Shown: positions 24,393 to 37,307 of the stretch, in pieces
Numbering within the stretch: position 1 is the stretch's first letter
Layout: each line of letters starts with the position of its first letter
DNA from: Toxonevra muliebris
Lineage: Eukaryota > Arthropoda > Insecta > Diptera > Pallopteridae
Direction: 5' to 3'
NCBI GenBank assembly: GCA_963691655.1
Contig: OY829326.1
Span: forward strand, 69,929,235 to 69,993,234
Length of the DNA stretch: 64,000 nt
Program-made: the position numbers and the translations under genes
Notes under the pieces: generated by a model
Databases searched by the model: none
What the model was told of the DNA's origin: nothing
What the model saw: only the letters and a program-made list of their open reading frames with translations

Positions 24393-24780
24393 CCATTCAC
24401 ATATTACGTAACGCAATTTTCCACTATTTTTGACCCCTTTCCCCTAGTCGAAACGTAACGTAACAAAACTTAACTCCCCCTCCCCCTCTCAAAAATTCGA
24501 AAAATTACAATTTCTCAAAAACTGATCCTTAAAAAATTATAATTTTGATTTTCGAATGCAGCGGGAGAAAATCCACAAAAGAGTAACTTCTCATCAAATT
24601 TAAATGAGAAAAAATTCGTTTTATAAACTAGAGTAATTTTGAACTCATCTGAATTTGATCGTATAAAATCGACGCTACGTAACACAGTTGATGAACCCTC
24701 TCTCTCTCATGTAACACTTAGTAACAAATCGCCAGATCCCCTCTCCTCCCCTCTTCCCTCGTTGCGTAGCTGAATGTGGG
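24393..24780. repeat. Possible MITE with TTACGTAACG-type ends
   Basis: Begins GGCCATTCACATATTACG-TAACG and includes CGAAACGTAACGTAAC. The right part holds GCTACGTAACAC and TTGCGTAGC, with CCCCTCTCC-rich blocks on both sides. The style resembles insect MITEs that begin this way, but I cannot define clean ends. Confidence 0.35.
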
Positions 24781-25928
24781 AGAATCTTGTTATGAAGAGT
24801 TTAATATACACATATACGCAAAATGTCTGGATTTGACCAAATACCAAAAATGAAAAGTGTATTGTATATAGTGTGTTCTGACTCGTCAAGGTTAAGGCGT
24901 AGAACAAATTATAAAAGCATACAAGTTTCCTCTTATTCACATTAATATTCTAAAAATATAGCACAAATTTTAACAAACAGATTAGTGTGAGAAACGGAAG
25001 GGCCTTACCCATCCAATTCTTTTATATTTAATAAAATGTTTTAGCAGTAATGCAACCATGTAATGTTCGCAATCATAAAGTTGACAATTTGCGAGTATGT
25101 ATGTATAGAACTGTTAAATGACTTCCGGTTGCCGGAAACATGTGCGCATCGCACATAAATGATATTCACGCGTAAATTTCCACACGCATCCAATAAAAGA
25201 AATTAAAAAGAGGGAGTGCGTGAAAGATACGTAGGATGTTATGTGTCATCAAGAAAAGAAAAGTTAGGGGTGATTATAAAATGAAATAATTACATAAACG
25301 CAGCAAGAATGCACGTGTACGTTATTATTGTTGTATTGTCTGTCGCTTACATTTTAACTGTCACCATTTATAACAAAAGATTTATGATACCAAACAACGA
25401 AAATATTCAAAAAATGGAAAATAAATACCTATAAAAAAGAAAACTCAGACATTGCATACTTAAAGGCGAAGAGAATAGAATGTTATCGCACTTTTATTCA
25501 TTTACATTGTTGTAAAAATAAAGCATGACATTTTCTAGAAAGCGTTCAACGAAATTGTTTAGAAAAGTGTGATAGCGGAAAATTTACCGCAAATATTTTG
25601 AATTATAAATGTGATAACGAAAATTATGAGTGGTGTAGCGGAGTGTACCTCGCACAACGCTCCTCTCTCTACTTTTTCTTTTGTGTACACAAGCATAAAT
25701 GTCAGTATGTGTGTGTGTAAATGATAATAGAAATTGATGAGAGTGGGAAGTGATTATATTCTTCAAATTGCATTTAAATGTTTAATGAGCATAAATAAAA
25801 ATGAGTAAATACATGAGCATAAAAATATTACATTCCTTGTAACTAGTTAAACAATTTTATTCATGAACAAAAAACCAAAATTTAAATATTTAGTTTTACA
25901 AACACTTATTTAAGTAAATATTTCTCAT

Positions 25929-28015
25929 TCAGCGTGCTTACCAATGTAGAAAATCATGTGAGACGGCCCTGCAAAATCTGGTAGGTCGGATTGAGCGGGC
26001 CCTCAACAGGAAAGAATCCACTATTGGTATATTTGTTGATATTGAGGGAGCTTTTGACAACGCGATTTTTGACGGCATGTGCAATGCAGCAGGTCAGCAT
26101 GGAGTGGATCCGGTTCTTGTTAACTGGATTCGCTCTCAATGCTGTCACACAGACTTATGATGGTTCAAGCTGATTGTGGTCAATCTGTGACTTGCGGCGT
26201 GAATAGAGGATGTCCTCAAGGTGGCGTACTCTCTCCACTGCTGTGGTGTCTGCTGGTTGACTCTCTGCTTGTTTCCCTAAATGAGTCGGGTATCTACACA
26301 CAGGCCTATGCCGATGACGTTGCCTGCTTAATCACGAGCCCATCGGTCGGGTATGTTTGTAGGAAAGCCAAAACTGCTCTGAATATGATTGACTCTTGAT
26401 GTTGCTCAAACTATCTATCGGCTATCGGTTAACCCTCTTAAAACTGGTGTTATTCTTTTCACCAGGAGAAATTGATGGTCTCGTTTTACCTGTACTCAAA
26501 GGAATCACTATTCAGCTATCCCAAGAAGTGAAATATCTAGGAGTCATTCTAGATACCAAACTTCTTTGGCGTTCTCATGTTGAGCTAAAGGTATCCAAGG
26601 CATTGGCAGCTTTTTGCCAATGTAAGGCTATTCTTGGCAAAACATGGGGCTTATCACCTCATAAAGTCTTATTGCTTTATAAGGCTATGATTCGACCCAT
26701 CATCACCTATGCATCCATAGTTTGGTGGAGTAGAATTAATGTTGACAGCGTTAGGAAAACTCTTGCCAGACTTCAAAGGATTGTGACCAATTGTTGTACG
26801 TGAGCTTTTCCTACAACACTTGGCCCATCCATGGATGCATTGCTTACCACCCCTTGATATTTTTGCTAAAGGAGAGGCTGTCAAAGCCATCTGTAGGCTT
26901 AAACGCAAAGGGTATTGGTATGACACTAGCTGGGATATTGGTGACATTGTTGAAGGTACTGATATGGACCTAACAGTTCTATCAATGCCATCCGATACAA
27001 TGCCAACAATTCCAGTTTTAAAACAACGCTATACAATACAAATTCCAGAGGCCCAAAGTTGATTGTAAGCGTATTTTCACCGACGGCTCCAGAACAGAAT
27101 CCGGTTCGGGTTCTGGGGTGTTTATTGAAAATGATGGAGTTCACCTTCACTTCTCCCTTGGTTGTATACTTCTGTTTTTCAAGCAGAAATTTTTGCAATC
27201 ATCAAGGCAATGGACCATGTTATTGATAATGGTTGGAGAGAAAGGAGTATCTGTGTATTAATTGACAGTCGGGCTACGCTTAAATCCTTCCTTAATCCTC
27301 TAACCACGTCTAAACTGGTTATGCATTGTAAATCCAAGCTTGATTGTGCTGGAAAACACAATAGTCTGCTGTCGATATGGGTTCCTGGACACTCAAGAAT
27401 TTCAGGAAATGAATCGGCTGACCTTCTGGCCAGAAAGGGTTCGGAAACTGGTTTCCTTGGCCCAGAACCTGTACTCTTTTTGTCGTCTACAGCCATCAAG
27501 ACCATCATTAATGAGTGGGCCGATTTGACCCACAATCGTAAATGGGTGGACCTGAGGGGCTTTAGAAAGACAAAGACCATGTTACCTGTTATCTCGAAGC
27601 GTCTAACAGACTTTCTGTTATCTCTTAAAGAGCTGCAGGCAGCTGGTGGGATTATATACAGGTCATTTCTCTTGGGCCAAACATTTGCATATGATTGGCC
27701 TGGGAGCTAGTGCCTTCTGTGCTTCCTGTGGTTTGGAGGAAGAATGTGAAGAAACGGTAGACCACTTTCTTAGTGTCTGCCCTGCTTTCTGCCAGATCAG
27801 AGTAAGCATATTTGGTACTGGAGTTTTGGGGGACTAACACCTGAGCTCTCTAACATCGCAGGATCTGCTAAGATTTATTAATAAATCTGGTAGATTTGAA
27901 GAATAGCAAAAGGGAACACAGTATATAGTACAATGGACGTAAAACTTGTCTGAGTGCTGTATTCTTGAATACTTCTTTGGCCTATTCCAAAAAAAAAAAA
28001 AAAAAATAAAAAAAG
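25929..28015 (+). mobile_element. 5'-truncated RNase H-type LINE with poly(A) tail
   Basis: Direct repeats TATTTCTCAT at 25919-25928 and 28016-28025 flank the insertion. The right one follows an A-rich tail (27989-28014). The sequence starts inside the reverse transcriptase and runs through RNase H, a CCHC-like block and a 150-bp 3' UTR. Two features separate it from the element at 20.5 kb: a poly(A) rather than CTAAC-type tail, and a different RNase H sequence. So two LINE families of similar build are present. Confidence 0.92.
25930..27837 (+). pseudogene. LINE ORF2: reverse transcriptase and RNase H, frameshifted
   Basis: Blocks in order: CETALQNLVGRIE, IGIFVDIEGAFDN (RT motif A), RGCPQGGVLSPLLW (motif B), AYADDVACL (motif C, catalytic DD intact), VNPLKTGVILFTRR, YLGVILDTKLLW, then thumb-type YKAMIRPIITYASIVWW. 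RNase H follows: IFTDGSRT, SVFQAEIFAI, LIDSRATLKS, IWVPGHSRISGNESADLLAR. Last is FCASCGLEEECEETVDHFLS-VCP. At least four frame changes (near 26155, 26400, 26800 and 27170-27650) and an in-frame stop at about 27060 break the gene. All catalytic residues I can place are still encoded, so damage is mostly small indels. Confidence 0.92.
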
Positions 28016-28025
28016 TATTTCTCAT

Positions 28026-29189
28026 GCATCTAAGGTCATGTTAAATGATAAATAACTTCGTTTTGATCGCCCCTCCTTTGCGTTGCACAATCCGGTGAGC
28101 ATCATCAAAGAAAATTAACTTTCTTTTTATATTTTTTGATCTCCTACTTTTCAAATAATACTTTTTTTTTTAGATGTATTATATATTCTCGCAATCACTT
28201 CGATTTAATCTTTCACCAGATAGAAATTCTCTCTTTTTTGCTCTTCTACTTACATACGTCTTTCAACTAATCCAATATAAAAAAGTATTACGCAGTAACG
28301 ACACACACAAAGTTTGATTTTTATTTACTTTTCATTATAAAATTCAAACTCAATTTGATTGAAATTAAATCTCTCCGCCATTGCTTTTTGGTATTTAACT
28401 AAATTTTAAATTTGTTTTAAAATAATAACCCATGGCGTATGAGCAATTAAAACTTCTGCTATCAAATTAAGTTACAAAACCAAAAACAAAGGAGAGAAAA
28501 AAAAACAACTAAATTTATCGAAGCCTCTCCCATCGTTTTTCGTTTCTGGTTTCCTATTCACAGTTTAATTTCTGTAATTAAACTGTGAATTTTTTTTCTG
28601 TTCAAATACATGCAAATTCATATTCAAATTCCTACTATAGATGCTCTCTCACAACACACGTAAAGCACCGCACAAAACATTTCCACAACCGCAGCCAAAA
28701 ATAATTCATTAAATTTCTCGCTGAGCAAGCATAAAACATTTGTTAGGCTAATTGTTCATTTTCATTTTTCATTGCATTCACTTGATTACACTGGAAAATA
28801 GCCAGAGTCTGCAATACAGCTGTCACACCCCAACACATTCGTCGATCTCTCACTCGCCCGCCGGTCCCTTCGTCCGCTCCCTTCTCAATCGCCAGAATCA
28901 TTCTATTCCCCAACGCCTTCGTCGTCGATTAATTAAAGCCTGTACTGCATTCATTTTCATTCACATTGCAATTATTCAAACATTTTCCAAATTAGCTAAC
29001 GAACAAAACCGAATTATATGCATAAAGTCAGCCAATTATATTTAGTTCTCTTCATTTATCCCGTTTTGCCTATCACACACACATTCATACATACATTTAA
29101 ATGTATATTCACATGAAAAATATTTAAATAAGTATAATGATAATTGGCAGTAAACTGTAAAGGCGCACAGTGGTTTAAGTTCATGCAAA
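28026..29189. other. No recognisable gene; one strong hairpin
   Basis: AT-rich. Open frame 28752-29045 has no motif. Only the hairpin at 28557-28589 stands out. Confidence 0.5.
28557..28589. other. Perfect 14-bp hairpin, 5-nt loop
   Basis: TTCACAGTTTAATT, loop TCTGT, then the exact complement. It is not followed by coding sequence. Role unknown. Confidence 0.8.
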
Positions 29190-29690
29190 AGGTGGCAAAA
29201 ATAGGAGGTATCGCCGTTGAGTCACAATTTTTGCTATGGGAGATTCAACTTCTGTATGTAAAAATGGAAAATTTCCGCCTATTGCCACGACCAACTCCTA
29301 TACAACCAAAAGTGGAAAAGTGACAAAAAAAAATAGAAGAAGTTCCCTCAGAGCTAAAAATTTTGGTACAGGAGAGGCTTATGTCAATACAACGCCTGTG
29401 CGTAGAAATGAGGAAAAACTGTAACATACCACGCCCACTTTCCATACAACCAAAAGTACCAAAATATGGATCAAATACTCGCCAAGCTACAAATTTTGGT
29501 ACAATATAACGCCTATATGGAAACTCTCACGCATACCTCCCATGCAACCAAAAGTGGCCAAAATAGTAGGAATTCTCGTAGGTTCACAAATTTTGCTATG
29601 GAAGATTCTTATGTTAATAATCCCAGATCCACAAATTTTGGTACTGGAGATGCTTATGGCAATACTTTTCCTTCTGTATTTTATTTATTT
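29190..29690 (-). repeat. Degenerate tandem repeat, units of about 100-145 bp
   Basis: About four units, read on the minus strand, share CCAAAATTTGT, CCACTTTTGGTTG and ATGGGAGGTGGGCGTGG-like blocks. On the plus strand the recurring landmarks are ACAACCAAAAGT (29303, 29446, 29544) and ACAAATTTTGGTAC (29360, 29495, 29632). The related block at 42100-42300 has the same GTGGGCGTG and CCAAAATTTGT landmarks. The open frames across it arise from the repeat. Confidence 0.6.
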
Positions 29691-29699
29691 GTAGTAACC

Positions 29700-31629
29700 T
29701 AAACAGAAAACATCGAATAATTGTATCCATAACAGCGATGAAAAAGTAGGTACAATTTTTCCTTATTCCGACTTTTTCTAAATACAAGATACATTAGGTA
29801 CAAATGACACGTTTTGGGTATAATTAGTCATTGGTCAAAATAAATTTAACACTTAATTACAAAGAGAAATATTTTTTAATCGGCATTGTCTAACGTCAAA
29901 GCTCACAGCGCTGATGTTGATGTTTATAAAGGGAAGAATAATGCAAAAATAATTTTCCAAATCGATTAAAGTTTATTGGTCCAAAAAAGGGTAAAAGTCA
30001 TAAGAAGTTTTTTTTAAATTTAGGAAAAATTTTATGAAATGTAAACTTCTTATGGCTTTGAACCTACTAATAGACATTATCCTTTTATAAACAGTAATAA
30101 CAGAGCTGTGAGCTTTGAAAAAAATTTTGGCTGAAAATTTTTAAAAAGTGGAAAATTATAATTAAAATTCCGGAGCTTTCATGACCAATGTGAGGCCTTT
30201 CTTCTTGTTCCCTTTCATCTAGATGAAGATGGCTAAAAACTTTTCGTTTCTCTTAGTTTCCGATTTGTCGTGCCCGTAACGAGTATCGCTCTCATGTTTT
30301 GTTAACTTTTAAATGAAATTTAAATTTCTTACAAAAACGACGATCCTATGAAATATACTGTTTTAGGTACATCCGTGTTCATGTACAACTTTACAGGTAC
30401 AACTTTTTTGGTCAATTAGATACAATTTGAAATTTCAAAATTTCATCACTGATCCGTACTGCAAACATCCGCACTAAACAAGCTATTTTTACCTCATATG
30501 ACTTTAATTTTTTTACATTAAAAAAGCTGATTTGTTTTATTGTTTAGATTAAAACCCAAGCTTTTATTAGAGCTAAATAGCTTATTAAAAAAACAACACA
30601 GGCTAATTTTCTTATCTTATGATATTACATCCAACAAAAAGCAAACAGAAACTTGACATGCTTCTAATTCTGAAATGTATCATAGATTATTGCACTATCT
30701 TATCAAGTTTTGTAACATTGGTCGGATTGAAGGTCTCGCATACAAATAATTAATGAATATATCACCCTGAAATTTATAAAACACGATATCCAGATATTTC
30801 TTAACAAAATATGAAAAAAAATTGGATATACAAAAAAAAAAAAAATGTATATTTTGCCGCTCTTCAACCACTGTGCAGCGTAGTGTAAAACAACAGTGAG
30901 TGATGAGTGATTGCTTCTATTTATTTGTATTGTATGTATGCATTGATTAGTGCGCAAGTGTGTGTATGGAGCGGCCGGTCTTTGTTAGGCTATTATATTT
31001 TTATGTCAGCGAACTTTCACAGAACTAGAATTAATTGCAGCATGGGGAAGAGATGAAATTTTAATATGTGTTAAATTATAGAGCACATCTGTAAAATGAG
31101 AAACTACTAATTTTGGCTGTTATGATAAGTGGTCCACAATCTTAATTTCATAGGCTGTTTATGATTATTAGAGAAATATATCTATATCTGATACTGATTA
31201 ATGCACTACAATTTTCAATATTGTGGGATTCTCTTTACCTCAGAAATTAATGAAAATGAAGTGTAGCGTTCAGATGGGTTGTCCACCTTGCCGCGATCGG
31301 AGGGCTTAGGATAAAACATTTTTAGAGACGGGATGCTGAGGGTTATCTATAGAGAACTCTTTAATTCCTTTATGACTAAAAGTTAATTAAGGTATTCGGT
31401 TCAATGTAATTTACCCTAATAGAGCGCGAAAAAAGTGTTTTTTCTCCAAAGTTTCTTGTGTGATTTGTCACCGCAAATGTTAGCGAAAAAGTTACTTACC
31501 GATGCTACTAAAGACGTCTTAGTGAATGGAAACTTTTGGTGATGAAAAAAGAACCAAGAAACTTGAAACATATGAGAAAAGAGCAAACGGGGACGAACGT
31601 GAAAATAGTAAGGAGAACTGACATTGGTT
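29700..31629. other. No recognisable gene
   Basis: AT-rich sequence without motifs, terminal repeats or structured RNA that I can recognise. Confidence 0.5.
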
Positions 31630-32900
31630 CAGCTTGAATCTGTGAATTTATCGAGACTGTGAGCTTCTTTGAACATCTTGAATCTGTGATGTTCGTTAAG
31701 AAAATGCACTCTTTACGAGTGTAAACTTCGTTTGAATAGGTTTTTGAAACTTTACAAGGTTTGAAATGACGCTTTTTTAAGCTGTTAATTTTCTTAGAGT
31801 TTGAACTCACTAAACTGCTTAAATCTACTTCTTGAGGTACTGAAATTTCCTGAGAATGTATAAGTTCTTGAGAATGATTGAATTTCCTGTAACTGGCGAT
31901 TCCTTTAGTCGGTAAGCTGTGTCATGATGGGGAACAACACATGTGGTCAGCATATGACTAACAAGGGCGTCATCACCGATCAAATTTGCCAATCGTGTCT
32001 TGAGGACGACGATACTACGGAGCATTATCTTTGTCACTATCCTGCGTTCGTGAGAATCAGATTAAGGCTGTTGGGTAGTGATGTCTTGAGTATGAATAAT
32101 GTCCATACTCTTCCTCTTCCCGAGCTTCTAAGCTTCATCAGCGAAACAAAGAAGTTCGAGGTTGAGAGACCCTGGACCTTTCTTCTTCCCATTTATCCCC
32201 ACATAACTTTCCTGTCTCTCTACTCTCTTCAACTGGTTCTATCCTTGGGTATAGCACAATGGTCCTCGTTGACTGAATGCTATGGTTAAGTCCAGCCCAC
32301 CCACAACTCGAACTCTAACTCTAACTCTAAGCTTATTGAGTATGTATGTATGTTTGAGATAAGTCCGTAGGAAGTTTGCTAATGAAAATTCGTTGACAAT
32401 GCGAATTTTTTGGGATTTTAATGAACTGCTAGAGATTGAGAAATCTCTGAGACTTAGTAAGAATTTCTTAAGACTGTAAGCTCCTTGATGACCTGCACTT
32501 CCTGAAACTAAGTATTCTTTGAGATTGGAAGCTTCTGGAGTATGTGAATACATTAACAGTTTTAATTAACTCTTCCTTGAGATCTGCAAATTACTTGAAA
32601 CTGTGAGTTTTTGGGAATTCAAAACCCATGAGATACCAATCTTCTTCAATATGAGAACTTCTTTATACTGTACACTCTGTCAAAGAGATTCCTTAGGATG
32701 AAAATTCTTAGAAAATATACTATTTTTGTAATATGAAAACTCTTTGAGATTGTGAACCTCCCTCCAGTGAATATGAATATGGTAGATACTTTAAAGCTGT
32801 GAGCTCCTTGTGGCTGTAGAATCCCTGAGATATGACCTCCTTAAGATTCTGGTTATCTCTGGTTATGCATTTCGTGAAGCTAATAACTCTATCTTCAATT
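31630..32900 (+). repeat. Degenerate minisatellite, about 18-bp unit
   Basis: Many imperfect units resemble CTTTGAGATTGTGAACTT (examples near 32505, 32577, 32597, 32740, 32800 and 32838; also 31630-31880). Unit length varies from about 15 to 21 bp. A LINE 3' end (about 31912-32330) lies in the middle, so the array predates that insertion or was joined to it. Confidence 0.65.
31912..32330 (+). pseudogene. 3' end of an RNase H-type LINE (zinc-knuckle region)
   Basis: The frame gives VMMGNNTCGQHMTNKGV, then ICQSCLEDDDTTEHYLCHYP, then RIRLRLLGSDVL. This is the same C-terminal block as at 21.2 and 27.7 kb (C..C...E.T..H....CP..); the LGSDVL region then continues to LPELLSFISETKKFEV. A 3' UTR follows, ending in ACTCTAACTCTAACTCTAA, a simple-repeat tail like the CTAAC tail of the element at 20.5 kb. 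RNase H and RT are absent (5' truncation). It interrupts a degenerate minisatellite. No certain target duplication. Confidence 0.78.
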
Positions 32901-33149
32901 ATTAGGTGCGCGAATTAAACTTTCTGGATAGCAGAACAATTTTATTAAAAAAAATTAATTGAATATAAGCATTTGAAATAATATAAGATAAGATAACCAA
33001 CCCAGTGAGCCGATAGTATTTCATAGTGGATCTAAAATAGGTTTTAAAATTTTAGAACTGAAAAACTTCTTTCTTCATTAGCAAGTCATAAAAGCTCATT
33101 ACCAAAGCAATACTTCTAAATTATTTGGAGCAATAGCAACGAAAATGAA

Positions 33150-34030
33150 AATTTAAAAAAATTTAGACAGAGCAAAAATTAGATAGATATTAAGACTAAA
33201 ACTCAAATTAAAATTTAGACTATAATACAAACCAAGAATCGACAAAAAATCTGATCAAAACTCTGCACTAGAATCAGACCAAAAAACAATTTAGAACAAC
33301 ATCTTAAGACAAAAGCTGGCCAAAAATTATACCAAAAGCAAAACCAAAAATGAAACTAAAAGTAGACCAAAAATTTGACTGATATTCCGATCAAAAAATT
33401 AGACTAAACCGCAGACCAAAACTGAAACCAAAAGCCGACCAAAAATTAGATCAAAAGCAGACTAAAAATCAATCCAAAAAAACATACCAAAATTTAGTCT
33501 AAAATTTAGATCAAGTGCAGCAAAGCCAGATAAAAAATTCAACCGAAATTCAGTCTAAATTTAGACCAAAATTCAGACCAAACTTTAATTCAAAAATCAC
33601 GGCAAAAGCCGTCCAAAAATTAGACTAGAAGCAGAAGCAAAAATGATATAAAATTTAATCAAAAGTAGATCACAAATTAAACCATGCTTATATCAAAAAA
33701 TTTGAGCAAAGCGCAGATCAAAATTTAAGCCAAAAGGCGACCAAAAATTAGACAAAAAGTAGAGAAAATATCAGGCCAAAAACCAGTTTAAAATTTAGTC
33801 TCAAATTCAGAGCAAGTGTAGCAAAGTCAGACTAAAAATTAAACCAAAATTCAGTCGGAAATTCTGACCAAGATTTAGACAAAAATTCAAAACAAACACC
33901 AGATCAAAGTACAGAGTAAAATTAAGATAAAAAACCAGACCAAAAGCCATCCAAAAATTAAACCAAGAGCAAAAGCATACCAAAAATTTAACTAAAAGGC
34001 AGTAAAAAATTAGATTAAAAGCAAACCTAA
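33150..34030 (+). repeat. Degenerate 11-12 bp tandem repeat (AGACCAAAAATT type)
   Basis: Nearly 900 bp of imperfect units such as AGACCAAAAATT, AGATCAAAAGC, AGACTAAAAATC and AGTCTAAAATTT. Strongly A-rich on the plus strand. No open frame survives. A shorter block of the same kind lies at 42735-42945. Confidence 0.85.
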
Positions 34031-36261
34031 AATAAATATGAAAACCTATTTACCGTCATTGTTATTAAATCTTCCAAACTAAAAGATATATGAGAAACAG
34101 TTTTGAATATTTTACCCAATTTTTGTGAAGGACTGCTGCCTCCATATTCATTCGCCGGATCTGCCATTGTTCTATACAAATTATTTTATCAAATGCTTTC
34201 ATAAGATAACATACCTACATGTGCAAATAGATGATCTAAAGGCCACATCTTAATGCAGTCATTTAAAATTTAATACTCAAATAAGATAATGCAAATCCAA
34301 GTGAGAGAAAATAAACATCAGAGAACAATAATAAGCTTGAAATTCCTTTTGCTTCTTAAGTTTCTGACTTTACTGCTGAGTCTCTACATAAAGGTAGTAA
34401 TCTCTAAAGAAGTCTTAACAAATATACATGCGAATTAACTTCATATGAAATAAAATAACGTGCTTAGCTACATATATAAAATGCATATTAAATGTTGTAT
34501 GTGAAATGTGAAAGCAGCAGTTAACATGTTTAAGATGCCATGACAATTCAGTTTAGTAAACTAACAAAAGAATTACGACATTTTTAAGTCTTAAATTATA
34601 TACGCTTAGGTAATTCTTTATGTATTAACATACAAATCCACACGTATGCAAACACAAACACACACAAATGAAATTTTGAAATGTGAAAGTACAACAAAAA
34701 AAAAGAAAAGAGTTAGTTACATATAAAAAAAGAAAATAAAGAAACTTCAAATCAAAGCAGAATAAAAAAGAAATACAATTAAAATTAAATTAAGTTTGCA
34801 ATTGTGTTGGTGTGTGGAGTGGGTGGTGTATGTATGCGTAAGAGAAAAAATGAGCACAAAGAGAAAATTTATGCATATGTTTCTTTTTTTTTGTTTACTG
34901 TATTATTTTCTTCTTTTGTTCAAATTGCACATGTGTTTGTGTGTGTGTGTGTGCAACTTGCATACAAACAAAAGATGGCGTGTGCATATGTTACGTGAGC
35001 AAATAAAAAGAAGAAAATTACAGTTCATTTTTGTTTTTGCTCTGTATTCTTTTGTTTTGTTTAACAGTTTTTGAATGGAAAGGAAATATTCAAATGCACA
35101 CACAAAGGCATAGAAAAAAAACAATCACATTCACATCAAAACATATGTATGTATGCAAGTATATGTGAGAGGTAGAATGCATAAAAATATATGCATGCAA
35201 ACGACCAATGCAATTCGTGCTTGTGTATGAATGACAGTTTTGTTGAAATTAACGGTCATTAGCAGGATACGGAAACGGAAACTCAAGTGGAAAAATAAAA
35301 ATGATGCTATGAAAATGTAATTTTCCATTTGATGTCGAGTGTTTTTTCTATTTTTCTTCGTTTTCATTTATAGCACACCACTCATTTTCAAATAGTCAGG
35401 CAATATTGTTTAAATGTTAAAAAAGTAAATGAGATGAGATTTGTTAATATTCATTCTGGCATGTGTATGGATTCTGATAGGGAAATGAATCAATATTTTT
35501 CCTAGTACTTATGAGCTATTTATAATAAATATAATCAAAACAAATAAGATAAAAGATAAATTCAATAATGCTTTCCATTAAATGCTCTATTACTAGTTCT
35601 CTGAATTAAGGTTTTAATATTTACATTGTAGGACTTCTTTTGTTGAATTAATATGACAGTAATTATTTTTTTCAATAAAAAATTGCGAAAGGGAATATGT
35701 GCTCTTTATTTTTGGAATCTCTTTCTTGAACCCCATAAAACTGGCACAAACTATTATTTTTTTTTTTTTTATTATTGTTATATATTAATTTATTTTTTAG
35801 AAAAATATGTTATGTTGGGATATCCTAACGGTATTTATTTTAAGTTTTGGGCCCTTTTTTGATTAGATTTCGGCAAGACTTGTACACAAGTACACAATCC
35901 AATTATTTTCAAGTTTGATTGCAAATAAATACTTAATTTGTTGTGAATTCATTGCTTAGGTGAGTTTCTTTAACTTTTTAGTCTTATTCATTCTATGTTT
36001 TTTATGATGTAAATCAACGTAGTGATTTAGAGTCACTTTATAGAAATACTTCTGTTGTTTTTATTTCATTATTTTTTCTGCTAAAATTATTGAAAATGTT
36101 GTAGAAAAACAACAAAAATTTGTGCAGAAGAATGAATGAACACATTGGTCCCTTCCTGGTGAGAACAATAGAAATTTGAAAATTTAACGATAGTTATTAT
36201 TTTCAATAGTGATGTGAATAGTCACTGTGTGGCATAAAATGTCAAATTGTACATAAAAATA
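34031..36261. other. No recognisable gene; GT and CATA microsatellites
   Basis: A GT run lies at 34938-34953. Frames 34796-35124 overlap on both strands and are built from GT/CA-rich sequence. AT-rich otherwise. Confidence 0.5.
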
Positions 36262-36720
36262 CAGTAGTGATCAAACAAAAGTTACCACCTCAGATATTTT
36301 GACAATCAAGTAAATTTTTTTTTAAAGTTGGTTTGAGTTTAAAGACTTTTAATTTATACAAAAATTTCAATTATAAAAAAAATAACAAAGAGGAGAATCA
36401 AATTAAGTAATCATTCAAAAATTAATTTTTTGATTACATTTTTTTAAATTGTACATGTGAGCTAATAAATAATACAAAATTAAAATTTAATATTTGATGG
36501 TTAGACGTGCCAATCTCGTGCTTTGATAAGAGCAGCAATTCGGTGTAGCATCGATTTTATCAAGTCTTGACAATATTCCATTTTTATTTTGTTATTCCAA
36601 GTTTCTGTTATTGCCGATTTCAACTTTTATTTCTTTTCGAGTTGTTCTCCACTACATATTTTTTTCAAAACTTTTTAACGATTCCCAACCAAAATCAGTT
36701 CTAGTTGGCCATAATTGGTT
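36262..36720 (-). pseudogene. Tc1-like transposase C-terminus with one terminus
   Basis: Minus strand near 36500-36640 reads LKSAITETWNNKIKMEYCQD, then LIKSMLHRIAALIKARDWHV and a stop, the end of a Tc1-type transposase (W..I....C..LI.SM..R...V...RG). Upstream, LIL-VGN-R-K scraps match LIENLW..KK across frame changes. About 230 bp beyond the stop, ACAGTAGTGATCAAACAAAA (36264) looks like a Tc1-type terminus. The rest of the gene and the other terminus are missing. Confidence 0.6.
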
Positions 36721-36822
36721 ATTGGTACCCATAATTGATTTTACTTACTAATATTGGTTAATCAAAGACTTTTTGGATTGAGGTGATAACTGAGATTTTG
36801 ATTCGTTTTTGGCCTGATTTTA

Positions 36823-36872
36823 GGGTTCCGAAACAATCGTCTGATATGAAAGTTCTATGAACTTTTTAACAT
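36823..36872 (+). repeat. Dispersed 50-bp repeat, copy 1
   Basis: Contains AGTTCTATGAACTTTTTAAC and is about 86% identical to the inverse complement of 59169-59219. Flanks differ. Family unknown. Confidence 0.7.
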
Positions 36873-37307
36873 TATTCTAGCATAATTTTTAATTTTTAAT
36901 TTGAAATATTTAAATAAAAATAGACATTTTATGTTTCTGTATTCCCATTTTTGTTTTTATTGCTCCAGACAATTTATACATAAGTATTTCTTCGAATAAT
37001 ATATTTGAGATCCACAATGAAAGAAAACAGACTAAATGAGTTTGTTACCTTTCCTATTATTACTTTTTGGAATTCATATATTGTCCTTAATTTGGCAAAA
37101 TAAGTTATGAGACTTTGAATAATACATCTGTAAGTATTTTTTGATAATAAAACTTTTCAATTCAATAAAAAAAAATGGCGGAACCAAAGTTAACAACTAT
37201 TCAAATATTACATTTATTATTTCAATATTTTCAGATATGTATAAGTACGACTCAAGGGCACTGAGCTATTTCAATGAACACCTGCCAAGAACCATCGAAT
37301 GACATTA

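Larger units (their letters stand above)
22807..25918. other. No recognisable gene; short repeats only
   Basis: Contains a 17-base C run (23297-23313) in a C-rich stretch, a cluster of CGATCCGAATTA motifs (23836-24335) and a TE-like stretch starting GGCCATTCACATATTACG (24393). The rest is AT-rich without coding signal. Confidence 0.5.

Noticed and set aside
34796..35124. Overlapping frames with cysteine and valine runs
   Set aside because: Generated by GT/CA microsatellite on both strands.
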